64,000 nucleotides of DNA from CAVZMO01 sp963776195 (GTDB lineage Bacteria; Nitrospirota; Thermodesulfovibrionia; Thermodesulfovibrionales; SM23-35). Every line of letters starts with the position of its first letter. Within the stretch, counting starts at the first letter, position 1. The translations under genes were made by a program, and so were the position numbers. Positions 53,156 to 62,079 of this stretch are shown here, one piece after another. Location: positions 5,388-69,387 of the forward strand of contig CAVZMO010000018.1 of the NCBI GenBank assembly GCA_963776195.1. The letters run 5' to 3'. The notes beneath the pieces were generated by a model. It did no database searches and was not told the origin of the DNA. It worked only from the letters and a program-made list of their open reading frames with translations.

Positions 53156-53440
53156 ACAGTTATCTTAGCCTCTTTTACTTGCATAAATTATAATCGACAC
53201 ATGCATATGTTGCTATAGATCAATATCTTAATCATATTATGCTCACACAGGGAAGAAATAAATGACAAGCCTTTCCCCGCCCGTGTTTTTGTCTTTCATG
53301 GACGAAACCTCGATATGCGGCGATACTGCAAGTGAGAGTCAGCCTCGCGGGGAACGATCATTTCAGAACGGCATTATCGTAATCACACATCTTTTTTGTC
53401 AATCGAAGCAACCGGACCGGCCTGATGGTACAATTATGAT
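53156..53440. other. Divergent promoter region, no gene
   Basis: Between the leftward exporter operon and the rightward aldo/keto reductase. A minus-strand TATAAT box (53187-53192) is visible but its -35 match is weak. Confidence 0.4.
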
Positions 53441-54280
53441 ATGAATATAAAGATACCGGTAAGAACTTTGGGGAAAACCGATTCCAAGGTCACGGTCCTT
53501 GGCCTGGGAGGCGAGGGGATACTGAGGACATTCGGTCATGACCGGGAAGCCTATGCATTAATCAACAGGGCAATAGACCTCGGGATCAATTACTTTGAGT
53601 CCGCCCGTGCATATTCCGGCAGCGAGGCATACTACGGCAGAGCGCTGAAAGAAAGACGAAAAGAAATTTTTCTCGCGAGTAAATCTCATGCGAGGGACAG
53701 GAAAGGTGCGCTGTCGCAGCTCGAGGAGACCCTGCGGAATATGCGGACGGAATATCTCGATTTATGGCAGGTCCATGACGTAAGAGAAGAAGCGGATGTA
53801 AGAGAAATATTCGGCCCGGGCGGCGCGATTGAAGCATTTGCAGAAGCAAAAGAAAAAGGCCTCGTGCGCCATGTCGGGGTAACGGGGCACCACGATCCCG
53901 GCATTCTGGTAAAATGCATCGAGATGTTCGATTTTGATACCGTGCTCATGCCTGTCAATCCTGCCGAACCGTTCTACAAAAGTTTCCCCGACAAGGTGGT
54001 CCCGATAGCGCAAGAGAAACAGATGGGCATTGTGGGGATGAAGGTCTATTTCAGAGGATTTGCGTCTAAAATCCCCTGGTATGAGACGATGGAACCCTTT
54101 CTTCATTTCGCTCTCTCCCACCCCGTAACGACGGTAGTGATAGGATGCGACAGCGTAGAGCATCTTGAGGAAAATGTGACATTCGCAGCGCGGTTCAAAC
54201 GGATGCCGGAAAAACAGATGGAGACCCTCATCGAAAGAGTGAACCCATTCGCCCGTCAACTCATGTATTACAAGCCTTAA
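53441..54280 (+). CDS. Aldo/keto reductase
   Basis: The 279-residue (alpha/beta)8 NADPH-dependent oxidoreductase shows catalytic Tyr in FESARAYSGSEAYYG (the usual Asp just before is Glu here), Lys in ASKSHA, His in WQVHDV, and the NADP-binding end VVIGCDSVEHLEENV. The short form lacks a C-terminal Fe-S or helical extension. There is no ribosome site of strong match. It lies alone, facing away from the exporter operon. Substrate is not predictable. Confidence 0.85.
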   Translation: MNIKIPVRTLGKTDSKVTVLGLGGEGILRTFGHDREAYALINRAIDLGINYFESARAYSGSEAYYGRALKERRKEIFLASKSHARDRKGALSQLEETLRNMRTEYLDLWQVHDVREEADVREIFGPGGAIEAFAEAKEKGLVRHVGVTGHHDPGILVKCIEMFDFDTVLMPVNPAEPFYKSFPDKVVPIAQEKQMGIVGMKVYFRGFASKIPWYETMEPFLHFALSHPVTTVVIGCDSVEHLEENVTFAARFKRMPEKQMETLIERVNPFARQLMYYKP

Positions 54281-54345
54281 AGGTCGCCGGCCGTTTTTGA
54301 GGACAAATTTCTTTGAGGTCTTGACTCATAATGGTAAAATAATAC

Positions 54346-54537
54346 ATGAGATGTTTCTTTGTTGATTCAACTTTAAGGTACAGTGATGAAAAAGGGTTTG
54401 CCGAATCCTACTATATCATTTGCCCGGTATGCTGGAACGCGAGCATCAAATTTCAAAACTGGGAAGATGGCACGGCGGAAACAAGCGAATGTCCTGTTTG
54501 TGAAAGAATGATAAAAACATTGAATAGAGTGCAGTAG
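54346..54537 (+). CDS. Small zinc-ribbon protein
   Basis: The 63-residue protein has two Cys pairs, ICPVCWNASIKF and SECPVCERMIK, spaced like a zinc ribbon. The N-terminus FVDSTLRYSDEKGFAESYYI suggests a short beta-rich lead. It could be an anti-sigma or RNA/DNA-binding mini-protein, but no family is recognised. It lies downstream of the aldo/keto reductase by 65 bp. Confidence 0.5.
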   Translation: MRCFFVDSTLRYSDEKGFAESYYIICPVCWNASIKFQNWEDGTAETSECPVCERMIKTLNRVQ

Positions 54538-54627
54538 CTTATCTGAATATAGAAGAATTGTGCTATTCTTTCAAACTGTGATGGGTAATTACTTGGTAGA
54601 GAAACAAAGCAAATTCCACATGGACTG

Positions 54628-56181
54628 TCATAAGAGAAGCAGCTGGTTCGTCTTTGATCTCGATTCTCCGATATTCGTGACGTATATTGCAGGCCGGTTC
54701 CCGACGGGGCACTTTGCCTCACAGATCCCGCAGCCGATACAGCGGTCAAGGTCAACGCGAGGCTGTTTGACTATTATTTCCTTGCCGTCCCTGCCTTTTA
54801 CCGGAAACTCCTCGAACCATATGGCTTTCGGAGATGTCGGGCAGACCTCTTCACACACAATGCAGGGAGTGGCATGCGCGTAGGGAAGACATCTTCCCTT
54901 GTCGATCATGGCGAGCCCTATCTTTATTTTCATCTTCTCCTCAAGGGGCAATCTCTGTATTGCGCCCGTAGGACAGACCTGTCCGCAGAGAGTACACCGG
55001 TATTCACAGTATCCTATCCGGGGGATAAGTCTCGGAGACCACAGACCTTCCAACCCTGTCTCAAGAAGTGTGGGCTGCAGTCCGTTCGTAAGGCAGACCT
55101 TCATGCACTCGCCGCATTTCACACAACGTTTCAGAAACTCCTTTTCCTCAAGTGCGCCGGGTGGCCGGAGCACACCCGGATTCGAAAAATCAGACCGGGA
55201 AAACGGCGTTGACCTGACCAGTGGCACGGTCAGTATCCCCGAGGCAAGAGAAAGCATCACCTGCCTTCTTCCAAGATCCATGGAGGGATGTGTCTTCCTC
55301 CCGAGGCCGAAGTTTACGACACTCTGAGGGCATAGGTCGTCGCAGTCGAAACAGGCGAGACATTCAGTGTTTTTCCATAGCTCACTCTTTTCCGACAGCG
55401 CGCCCCCCTGGCATCGGCTTGTGCAGACGCCGCAGGAAGTGCACCCTTCGCTCACTTCCCTCTTCAGCAAAGAATACCGGGAAAGAAGCCCCAGCAGCGC
55501 CCCAAGAGGACAAAGGTATTTGCACCAGAATCTCCTTTCGAAAAAATTCAGGCTGAGGATAACTATGAATAAAGAGCCGATAAAAACCGCTTGGAGGTAG
55601 TAGGGCTCTCTGAAGGAGAGAATATTTTTTTTCAGGAAGCCGTAAACTGATTCTGAGAGATCAACAATTCCCGGTATATGTGCATTGTAGATCGAGTCGA
55701 AGAGCCCCCGTATCCCATGGTTCAGGAGAGGGAATATGCTCAGGGAAAAAGATCTGATCAACAGTGATATGGGGTCCATGATCCCGGTCAACTGCAGGGT
55801 AAAGACCGACGATGCAAGAAGTGCGAAAAGAATATAGTATTTTGCTTTATGCCAGTCTGCATGCATTTTGCGGGGACGGCTTTTTTTCAGGGAGCCGACG
55901 AAGTTATGAAGGGCGCCGAGAGGGCATATCCAGCCGCAGAATATTCTGCCCAGCAGAACGGTTACGAGGATGAGCGAAAGAGAGAGGAAAAAGGCCGTAG
56001 GGATTTTTTGAGCGTGCGAGGCGAGGACAGTGGTAATAAAAATGAGAGGATCAAAGTCCAGGAAAAGTCTGACAGGATAACCGAGCGTATCGTTTCCTTT
56101 GGATTCCGTCTGCACGAAGAGGAAAAGGAAGAGAAGAAGGAAAAAACCCTGTGAAATCTTTCTGAAGGTCTTCTTAGACAT
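54628..56181 (-). CDS. NapH/NapG-like membrane Fe-S electron-transfer protein
   Basis: The 517-residue protein has about six membrane helices (residues 8-240), two NapH-type quinol-side motifs (CGWICPLGALHNF and CKYLCPLGALLG), and then a long cytoplasmic or periplasmic part with ferredoxin clusters: CTSCGVCTSRC, CFDCDDLC, CVKCGECMKVC, CEYRCTLCGQVC, CIVCEEVC and CIGCGICEAKC. This resembles fusion of NapH with NapG/MauM. It should pass electrons from the quinone pool to a partner. Its start overlaps the DUF362 gene's end by 8 bp, so the two are co-translated. Confidence 0.85.
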   Translation of the reverse strand: MSKKTFRKISQGFFLLLFLFLFVQTESKGNDTLGYPVRLFLDFDPLIFITTVLASHAQKIPTAFFLSLSLILVTVLLGRIFCGWICPLGALHNFVGSLKKSRPRKMHADWHKAKYYILFALLASSVFTLQLTGIMDPISLLIRSFSLSIFPLLNHGIRGLFDSIYNAHIPGIVDLSESVYGFLKKNILSFREPYYLQAVFIGSLFIVILSLNFFERRFWCKYLCPLGALLGLLSRYSLLKREVSEGCTSCGVCTSRCQGGALSEKSELWKNTECLACFDCDDLCPQSVVNFGLGRKTHPSMDLGRRQVMLSLASGILTVPLVRSTPFSRSDFSNPGVLRPPGALEEKEFLKRCVKCGECMKVCLTNGLQPTLLETGLEGLWSPRLIPRIGYCEYRCTLCGQVCPTGAIQRLPLEEKMKIKIGLAMIDKGRCLPYAHATPCIVCEEVCPTSPKAIWFEEFPVKGRDGKEIIVKQPRVDLDRCIGCGICEAKCPVGNRPAIYVTNIGESRSKTNQLLLL

Positions 56182-57082
56182 TCAGCTTTTTTATCTTTAG
56201 TCTGGAAAGGTCCATAATGCCTATCCCTGCCGCTGCTCCTGCGTTGACATAGGAAAGGTCGCTTCCTTTCATGCCGAAGAGAGTCGCACCGTACGAGTCG
56301 ATCCCGACCTGATCTATGCCGACAACCACGGTATCCAATCTTTTCACATCCCCGAGGCTTCCTCCCTGCGGACCATTTGTGGTAAGTATCCGCACCGCAT
56401 CGAGTACCGTGAGAGAGGGTTTGACAACCAGACAGATGTCGGCGAGGCTCTCACCGATTTTCTGATGTATTCTCCCCCGCTGTCCCCCCATAATGCCCAT
56501 CCAGTTTTTCATGGACATCGTAAGTTTTGAAAGGCCGTGATGTTTTGCGATAGGGACATTGATAATCTTATCGGCCTCCAATATATCGGTGTAGAGTGGC
56601 CATGATTTGAGTACCTGTCCCTTAATGGAAACCTCTTTGAACCGTCTGTCATCGACAAAGCTGACCTCTGCGCCGAGTGAAGACACAGCATCCGCAATGC
56701 CGCTCTGTTTGTAGCACCTCCGCGGATCATTTACGCTCCTGTCAAATACTCTCACTTTTTTTGCACCCGCATCAAAGCAGAGTTTTACTATGGCGGCAAC
56801 CACTTCGGGATTGGTATTAGCGGCCTGTTCAGGTATTCTATCCCAGCCCATGTTCGGTTTGATAACAACAACATCACCCCTTGAAATAAATCTCTTCATG
56901 CCTCCGAAAGCTTCAATAGCGGTCTTTGTGATGAGTGACGGCGACTTCCCCGCTCCCTGGGCAACAACTAAATCATACCGTTCAGCTGCCTCTATCGGCG
57001 TGATTAACCCGCCGAATTTCTGTCCGAGAACCAAACCACACCCTGCGATTGCCGTATATTTTAAAAACTCCCTTCTCTTCAT
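56174..57082 (-). CDS. Tat-exported DUF362 protein
   Basis: The 302-residue protein begins with a twin-arginine signal (KRREFLKYTAIAGCGLVLGQKFGG), so it is expected in the periplasm. DUF362 marks are VVIKPNMGWDRIPEQAANTNPEVVAAIV, VRVFDRSV, NVPIAKHHGLSKLTMSMKNWMGIMGG and VLDAVRILTTNGP. DUF362 domains often associate with Fe-S centres, though none are in this sequence. Coupled translation with the NapH/NapG-like protein suggests one electron-transfer module. An IS4-family element lies about 130 bp upstream of its start. Confidence 0.85.
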   Translation of the reverse strand: MKRREFLKYTAIAGCGLVLGQKFGGLITPIEAAERYDLVVAQGAGKSPSLITKTAIEAFGGMKRFISRGDVVVIKPNMGWDRIPEQAANTNPEVVAAIVKLCFDAGAKKVRVFDRSVNDPRRCYKQSGIADAVSSLGAEVSFVDDRRFKEVSIKGQVLKSWPLYTDILEADKIINVPIAKHHGLSKLTMSMKNWMGIMGGQRGRIHQKIGESLADICLVVKPSLTVLDAVRILTTNGPQGGSLGDVKRLDTVVVGIDQVGIDSYGATLFGMKGSDLSYVNAGAAAGIGIMDLSRLKIKKLNV

Positions 57083-57206
57083 AGAGTCACCTCCCTGTAT
57101 TATTCATACTACACATAGAATCTCATATGTCAAAATGCGCTTCAAATGCGGCACACTTAAGCTCATAAACCATATTGACCGGCTTATAACCTATTGATAT
57201 TTTAAT
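57083..57206. other. Intergenic, partly interrupted promoter region
   Basis: This is the 5' leader of the DUF362 operon; the ribosome site GGGAGGTGACTC lies before its ATG. The IS4-family element now separates it from whatever lay upstream. Confidence 0.45.
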
Positions 57207-57215
57207 ATACTAAAT
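57207..57215 (+). repeat. Target-site duplication (left) of IS4-family element
   Basis: ATACTAAAT, repeated exactly at 58490-58498 on the other side of the element. Confidence 0.8.
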
Positions 57216-58489
57216 CAGTAGTGTCCGATAAATATTTATAAATATGAGGTCTGCTCTTTATACTTGTTGGATAATAGAAGTCGCCAAACCCTATACCAGC
57301 AAGGAGGAACAGACCATGAACAGAGTATACACGATATTCTCGGAGTTATTGAAGCTTTGTCCGAGATATCATTTTGACAAAGCGGTGGAACAGTATCATG
57401 GCGATCGATACGTGAAAACATTTACAACATGGCAACAATTTATGGCAATATTGTATTCGCAGATCACACAGAAAGATAGCCTTCGGGATATCGTGACAGG
57501 GTTATCAGCCCATGCCGCCCGGTGGTATCATCTGGGTCTTACCGGAATATACAAGAGCACGCTCTCTGATGCCAATGCCAAAAGGGACTATCGCATGTTT
57601 GAAGGGCTGTTTTACCACCTCTTGGCTCGTTGTAAGAACTTGACACCAAAACATAAGTTTCGCTTCAAGAATCCTCTGTATACGATCGATGCCTCAACCA
57701 TAGATCTGTGTCTGTCGGTTTTCCCGTGGGCAAAGTTCAGAACGACCAAAGGAGCGATTAAGCTGCACTGTCTTTATGACCACTCCGGAGCCCTGCCGAC
57801 ATTTCTGACCGTTACTGACGGAAAGAAGCATGATGTGCGGGTGGTGAAAGACAATACTTTCCCCTTGTTACCGGACAGCATCGTTTCGGTTGATAAGGCA
57901 TATATCGACTATAAGTGGCTGAATTCATTGGATGCGCAAGGTATCTGGTTTGTCACCAGGGCAAAGTCGAACATCGATTACGCGGTTGTCGGACAGCACC
58001 CAATCTCCGGCAAAGGGGTCTTGAGCGATGAGCGCATTTCCCTCCAGGGACAGCTGACAAAGGCCAAATATTCAAAAGAACTCAGGCTTATCAGGTATTA
58101 CGATGAAGAGAGGCAGAAGACATTGACTTTCCTTACAAATAATTTCAAGCTCGCGGCAATGACGATTGCTCAGATATATAAGTCCCGCTGGCAGATCGAG
58201 TTGTTTTTTAAATGGATCAAACAAAACCTTAAAATCAAATCTTTTCTCGGTACCAGCAAGAACGCTGTGATGACTCAAATCTGGGTTGCAATGTGCTATT
58301 ACCTGCTTCTGACCTACATAAAATACCAGACAAAATACAGCTTCTCGTTGCTGCAACTTAGTCGCGTTATTCGGGAAATGCTCTTTGAAAGAAAAGCCCT
58401 CATTGATATTCTTACACTAAAACCCGACCGACTCAAAATTAGCGGAGAAGAGCCTATCCAAGGTGCTCTATTTTAACCGGACAGTAATG
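57216..58489 (+). mobile_element. IS4-family insertion sequence, complete
   Basis: The 1274-bp element is bounded by imperfect inverted repeats: left CAGTAGTGTCCGATAAATA, right (reverse strand) CATTACTGTCCGGTTAAAA. It holds one intact transposase gene and is flanked by a 9-bp direct repeat (ATACTAAAT), good evidence for a recent simple insertion. Confidence 0.88.
57316..58476 (+). CDS. IS4-family transposase (DUF4372-type N-terminus)
   Basis: The ATG at 57316 has AAGGAGGAAC upstream. The 386-residue protein has the DUF4372-like start (VYTIFSELLKLCPRYHFDKAVEQYHGDRYVKTFTTWQQFMAILYSQI), DDE residues in YTIDASTIDLCLSVFPWAKFRTTKGAIKLH (first Asp), SVDKAYIDYKWL (second Asp) and the YREK-type signature as YKSRWQIELFFKWIKQNLKIKSFLG (with catalytic Glu). 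All motifs are present, so the enzyme is probably active. Confidence 0.93.
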   Translation: MNRVYTIFSELLKLCPRYHFDKAVEQYHGDRYVKTFTTWQQFMAILYSQITQKDSLRDIVTGLSAHAARWYHLGLTGIYKSTLSDANAKRDYRMFEGLFYHLLARCKNLTPKHKFRFKNPLYTIDASTIDLCLSVFPWAKFRTTKGAIKLHCLYDHSGALPTFLTVTDGKKHDVRVVKDNTFPLLPDSIVSVDKAYIDYKWLNSLDAQGIWFVTRAKSNIDYAVVGQHPISGKGVLSDERISLQGQLTKAKYSKELRLIRYYDEERQKTLTFLTNNFKLAAMTIAQIYKSRWQIELFFKWIKQNLKIKSFLGTSKNAVMTQIWVAMCYYLLLTYIKYQTKYSFSLLQLSRVIREMLFERKALIDILTLKPDRLKISGEEPIQGALF

Positions 58490-58498
58490 ATACTAAAT
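58490..58498 (+). repeat. Target-site duplication (right) of IS4-family element
   Basis: ATACTAAAT, identical to 57207-57215. Confidence 0.8.
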
Positions 58499-58553
58499 AA
58501 AAATTTATTGTTGAGCGGTTAGGCGATTAGGAGAGTTTGAATTCACAAAAATT

Positions 58554-58622
58554 TGGCGGGAGCGTGTGGGAATCGAATCCACCCTGCCCGTTTGTAACAG
58601 GCAACATTGGATTTGAAGTCGA
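58554..58622 (-). tRNA. 3' fragment of a selenocysteine tRNA (UCA anticodon)
   Basis: The minus strand reads GACTTCAAATCCAATGTTGC, then a long variable arm (GCCTG...CGGGC pairing), a T arm with GGATTCGATTCC (one weak pair), an 8-nt acceptor strand ACGCTCCC, G, and an encoded CCA. The TTCAAAT anticodon loop and long variable arm identify tRNA-Sec. The matching 5' acceptor strand (GGGAGCGT) and D arm are not found within 60 bp upstream, and the 5' side of the anticodon stem does not pair. This therefore looks like the 3' half left by integration of a mobile element at tRNA-Sec. Confidence 0.6.
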
Positions 58623-58773
58623 AAGAGTCGCAAAATCTTGCTCTCTGTAACTGTCCGAACTAACTTGAAAATCCTCGATTTGAGGAGCGTTCAGGTTTTT
58701 AGGCAAGTTAGCTGGAGTGAGCTGAAAATGGCTTGAATTAGCATGCAGTAGTTATAAAATGGTTACAGTTTTG

Positions 58774-58809
58774 AAGGGATAGCATCTCTTAAGGTGTTAT
58801 CCCTTTTTT
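58774..58809 (+). terminator. Rho-independent terminator
   Basis: Stem AAGGGATA (58774-58781) pairs with TATCCCTT (58798-58805), loop of 16 nt, followed by a run of T on the plus strand. Confidence 0.65.
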
Positions 58810-58862
58810 CTTGTCAGGCATACGAAAACAAAGGCGATAAAAAACAATACTTATTTTCCAGA

Positions 58863-58898
58863 CCCCCCACAGACCTTTTTTCTAAAAAGGGGTGGGGG
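58863..58898. repeat. Strong GC-rich hairpin
   Basis: CCCCCCAC-AGA-CCTTTTT-TCT-AAAAAGG-GGTGGGGG forms a two-part stem with an inner 7-bp pair (CCTTTTT/AAAAAGG) and an outer C/G-rich pair. No T run follows on either strand. Confidence 0.6.
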
Positions 58899-59102
58899 TT
58901 AACGGTCACACCCCTTTCTCACATATGAAATCAGTTTTATGGGAAAGGCTAAAATTGACCCGATAGATACTGTCTAATTTAAAGGTTCACTTTGAGGATT
59001 TCAACTTATGCGCAGGTATACATACTCACAGTTATACGCAAAATCCTTAGTCTTCCATATCTATTCAGTTCCCATTCTACTAAACAGACTCCGGAAGATT
59101 AT

Positions 59103-60042
59103 TAGCCCATCTTCCGCAGTTACTGCTCGAATTTCATAAAAAATATAAATAAGAAATGAGTAAACCCGCATCAATTCTTGATAGAGAAATACCTTATTTC
59201 AAAAACCGCATGTAGTGCAGAAAAGCCTCTTGATATGGCCTCATAAATAGCCCCATAATTTCTGATATGTACGTGCGGCGGCATGGCAAGAATGTTGACG
59301 GAGAAGAGTACGGATACTGGTCGTTGGTAGAATCCGTCCGAACGGCAAGAGGACCCCGCCAGAGAATAGTTGCGACTATTGGTAAACTGCCCGGCCTGGA
59401 TAAAGAAGAACGTATCGGGTGGGAAGAGATAAGCCGCATATTCACAGGCAAGCCAAGACATCAAGACAGCCTGCTTGAAAAGTCTGAAGAGCCGCCATCC
59501 TGGGCGACAGTGGATATCAATCGAGTCAGCGTGGAACGTCTGCGCAGCTTCGGTGATATCTATCTTGCCCTTCTGCTTTGGCAACGACTTGGTTTTTCCG
59601 GCTTCTGCAGGGAACACATGCCTGAAGGGAGAGAAACAATACCATACGGAAAAGCACGATCTTGGTATGCGGCCAATCTACCATCAGAAAAAAGACAGAA
59701 CACAAGCACATATTCTGGTCTGCTTCCTTGCACTATCGATGTGGCGGACACTTCAGCAATGGATGAAGGCATCAGGGCTTGGCACAGCACCGAGAAAACT
59801 TATTGAAGAGATGCGGGAAGTGAGATCTCTTGATGTCCTGCTGCCTGCCAGAGATAAAACCATCAGGCTTAGAGTGGCATCTACACCGTCAAAAGAACTG
59901 AAGGTTCTGCTTCAGAGGATGAAAATATTGCTGCCCAACAAACCAAAGATTATACAAAATGTAGTGCAGAAAATCGCCTGATTATCAACCTAACTTGTTG
60001 ATATGATTAACTTTCAATTCTCAAACTGCGGAAGATGGGCTA
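59103..60042 (+). mobile_element. IS1634-like element, internally deleted
   Basis: Inverted repeats TAGCCCATCTTCCGCAGTTA (59103-59122) and, at the other end, its near-complement (right end AACTGCGGAAGATGGGCTA, 60024-60042) bound a 940-bp element. A full member is about twice as long. The remaining coding sequence is the N- and C-terminal part of one transposase joined without its middle. No target duplication is evident. Such non-autonomous derivatives keep their ends and can be mobilised in trans. Confidence 0.7.
59267..59981 (+). pseudogene. IS1634-like transposase, middle deleted
   Basis: The N-terminal frame gives MYVRRHGKNVDGEEYGYWSL, VESVRTARGPRQRIVATIGKLPGLD, LLLWQRLGFSGFCREHM. Near 59650 the frame changes and the C-terminal part follows: DRTQAHILVCFLALSMWRTLQQW, APRKLIEEMREVRSLDVLLP, LKVLLQRMKILLPNKPKIIQNVV. 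The whole catalytic middle, including the DDE Asp residues, is absent. N- and C-terminal ends fit the IS1634/DUF4277-like family. Confidence 0.75.
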
Positions 60043-60917
60043 GCTGAGAGCTCCACGAGCGTTTCGGAGGCCGAGCGAAAGAGAAGATTGTACATGACCC
60101 TCTGATTCATGATGACCAGGGGGTTAAGTTTTGAGGGGATAGTGAAAACGACATGGAAGTATTGAATAGGTAGAAGGTCTTCGCACCGGGCCTCTATCCA
60201 CCTCTCTTTCTGCAAAGTCTGGCATTTGGGGCAGTGCCGGTTCCGGCAGGAGTTGTACGATATCTCCAGGTGGCCGCAACTGTTACACTTATCCACATGC
60301 CCACCAAGGGTTGCCGTCCTGCACACCTCGACAGCGTGCATAGCACGAAGGTGACCAAGGGGCATCGGATGATATTGTCTCCAGTACTGTCTGAGGCATT
60401 CAAGGGCAGTCCGGGACAAGATGGTATATCGGTCCTTGCCCCTTTTGCCCTGTTGCACCCACACCATCATTCGTTTGCTGTCGATATCGGTTACCTTTAA
60501 CCGTGCTGTTTCGGCTATCCTGAGTCCTGCAGTATAGGTAATAGTCAGGATCGCCCTGTGTTTAAGATTCTCTACTACGGACAATAAGGCTTTAACCTCC
60601 GATAAATCCAGAACTCCCGGAAGTGTTTTTTTTCTCTTGGGACCCTTGATCTTCTCCACTACCCATTCGCGTTTCAATGTATTCCTGTATAAAAACTTAA
60701 GACCACTGTAATAGAACCAATAGGTCCCCGCCGATAACTTTCTGTCATTCAATAGATAAAGAAGATACTCCTTGAGTTCTTTTTCCCCAAGTTCCTCCGG
60801 CGACTTTTTGAAGTGCTTTGCATAATTGCTTACTTCTCTCAGATAGATTTTTTGGGTCTTCGGGATAAGTCCTCTCAACTGAAGGTCTGCCAACATCTGT
60901 TCTCTCAACGTACTCAT
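60021..60917 (-). pseudogene. Chimera of tyrosine recombinase N-terminus and IS91-family transposase
   Basis: From ATG 60917 (GGAGATTGTGAT upstream) the first part (residues 1-190) is a tyrosine recombinase: SAM-like N-domain (LRGLIPKTQKIYLREVSNYAKHF) and the catalytic start TAGLRIAETARLKVTDID with the first Arg. At LRQYWRQYHPMPLGHLRAMHA it turns into an IS91-type transposase with zinc motif CNSCGHLEISYNSCRNRHCPKCQTLQKERW and ARCEDLLPIQYFHVVFTIP. Full IS91-type elements carry both genes side by side, so a deletion between similar sequences (RQYxP) probably fused them. The catalytic ends of both are gone. Confidence 0.75.
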
Positions 60918-61360
60918 ATCACAATCTCCTTTGAAACCGGTATCCGCCGACGAATGCCGACGGTACAACAAAAGGAGATTGTAAAAAGACTTCGACTGTT
61001 CATCAAGGGGGGATAATGCGCTAACTTCTACAACTCAGATAACGCTTTATCTTGTCCAGAAAGGGCTGACGACTCGTTACCCACCGCGCAGCGGTTTTAG
61101 TTCTTCAGCTGCAATCTCCTTTCATCTCCTTCCTGTACAAAACAACTTTCCTGTCATCAAGAAAAGTCTAAATTACCACATATAATCCACAGATAAGCCA
61201 TCGTCTAAACACCACAATAATTCCGTAGTGGACAGACCAGCTATTTTGTGATAAGAATGTGTATAAGTTGGCTGGAAACAGGTCTGACCAGTTGTAAGGC
61301 GAGTTAAGGATGGTGGGTTTTTTGATAATAACCTTTGAGGAAAAGGAGGAGGAATAAACT
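60918..61360. other. Mobile-element debris, no gene
   Basis: This holds the leader of the chimeric integrase and GC-rich sequence. An imperfect repeat of AAAGGAGATTG around 60930 and 60975 is visible. Ribosome site GAGGAAAAGGAGGAGG precedes the Yip1 gene at 61361. Confidence 0.4.
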
Positions 61361-61960
61361 ATGAATATAGTCGATCGTGTTAAAGGGATTTTGCTTAAGC
61401 CTAAGCAGGAGTGGCAAACCATTTCAGGAGAAACCACAACTATTCCAGAGTTGTATAAGGCCTACATCATTATCTTAGCGGCAATCGGGCCAGCGGCCTC
61501 CATTATCGGAATGTCCATTGTGGGCATTAATTTACCTTTTGTAGGATCATTTCGGATACCAATAACTACTTCGATTGCTTCTGCGGCTGTACATTATATC
61601 CTGACCCTTGTCGGTGTGTATATATTGGCTCTCATCATTGATGCGTTGGCTCCCACCTTTTTAGGGGAAAAGAATATTAACCAGGCTTTCAAGGTGGCCA
61701 CCTATTCCTACACTCCTGGTTGGTTAGTCGGGATTTTTACTATAATCCCTGTACTGAGCATCTTGGGCATTCTGGGCGTATATGGTTTGTATCTTCTTTA
61801 CTTGGGACTTCCCGTTCTTATGAAGTCACCTCAGGAAAAATCGTTGGGGTACACCGTCGCTGTCATTGTAGCAGCCATTATCATTTTCGTGGTTATCGGT
61901 ATTGTCTCTCGCGCCTTTATTTCATACCCCACGCCAAACATGCCCATGCCTGGAATGTGA
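61361..61960 (+). CDS. Yip1-domain membrane protein
   Basis: The 199-residue protein has four to five membrane helices and the Yip1 family start: MNIVDRVKGILLKPKQEWQTISGETTTIPELYKAYIIILAAIGPAASIIG. Further conserved parts are VYILALIIDALAPTFLGEKNINQAFKVATYSYTPGWLVGIF. Bacterial Yip1 proteins have an unknown role in the inner membrane. A strong ribosome site lies upstream. It is isolated among mobile elements and looks intact, so it may be cargo or an original resident gene. Confidence 0.82.
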   Translation: MNIVDRVKGILLKPKQEWQTISGETTTIPELYKAYIIILAAIGPAASIIGMSIVGINLPFVGSFRIPITTSIASAAVHYILTLVGVYILALIIDALAPTFLGEKNINQAFKVATYSYTPGWLVGIFTIIPVLSILGILGVYGLYLLYLGLPVLMKSPQEKSLGYTVAVIVAAIIIFVVIGIVSRAFISYPTPNMPMPGM

Positions 61961-62079
61961 TAAAAGGTTAAGTGGAAAGCACGTTATCGTACCATTATAA
62001 CTGGGGCAGCATTCGAACCCGTGCAGGTCTTTCTGTGAATAGGTATTTGGCAAAATATGCGACTAATACCCTGCGTTGA

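Larger units (their letters stand above)
58499..59102. other. Non-coding region with tRNA-Sec fragment, terminator and hairpin
   Basis: No protein gene is seen. The stretch holds the tRNA-Sec fragment, a terminator at 58774-58809 and a GC-rich hairpin at 58863-58898, described separately. It ends at the left repeat of the IS1634-like element. Confidence 0.5.

Noticed and set aside
61170..61200. CCACAGATAA near 61190 as a DnaA box.
   Set aside because: It does not match TTATNCACA in either direction, and no other boxes are near.
62000..62030. Sequence ATTCGAACCCG resembling a tRNA T loop on the minus strand.
   Set aside because: The surrounding bases do not form T, anticodon or acceptor stems.
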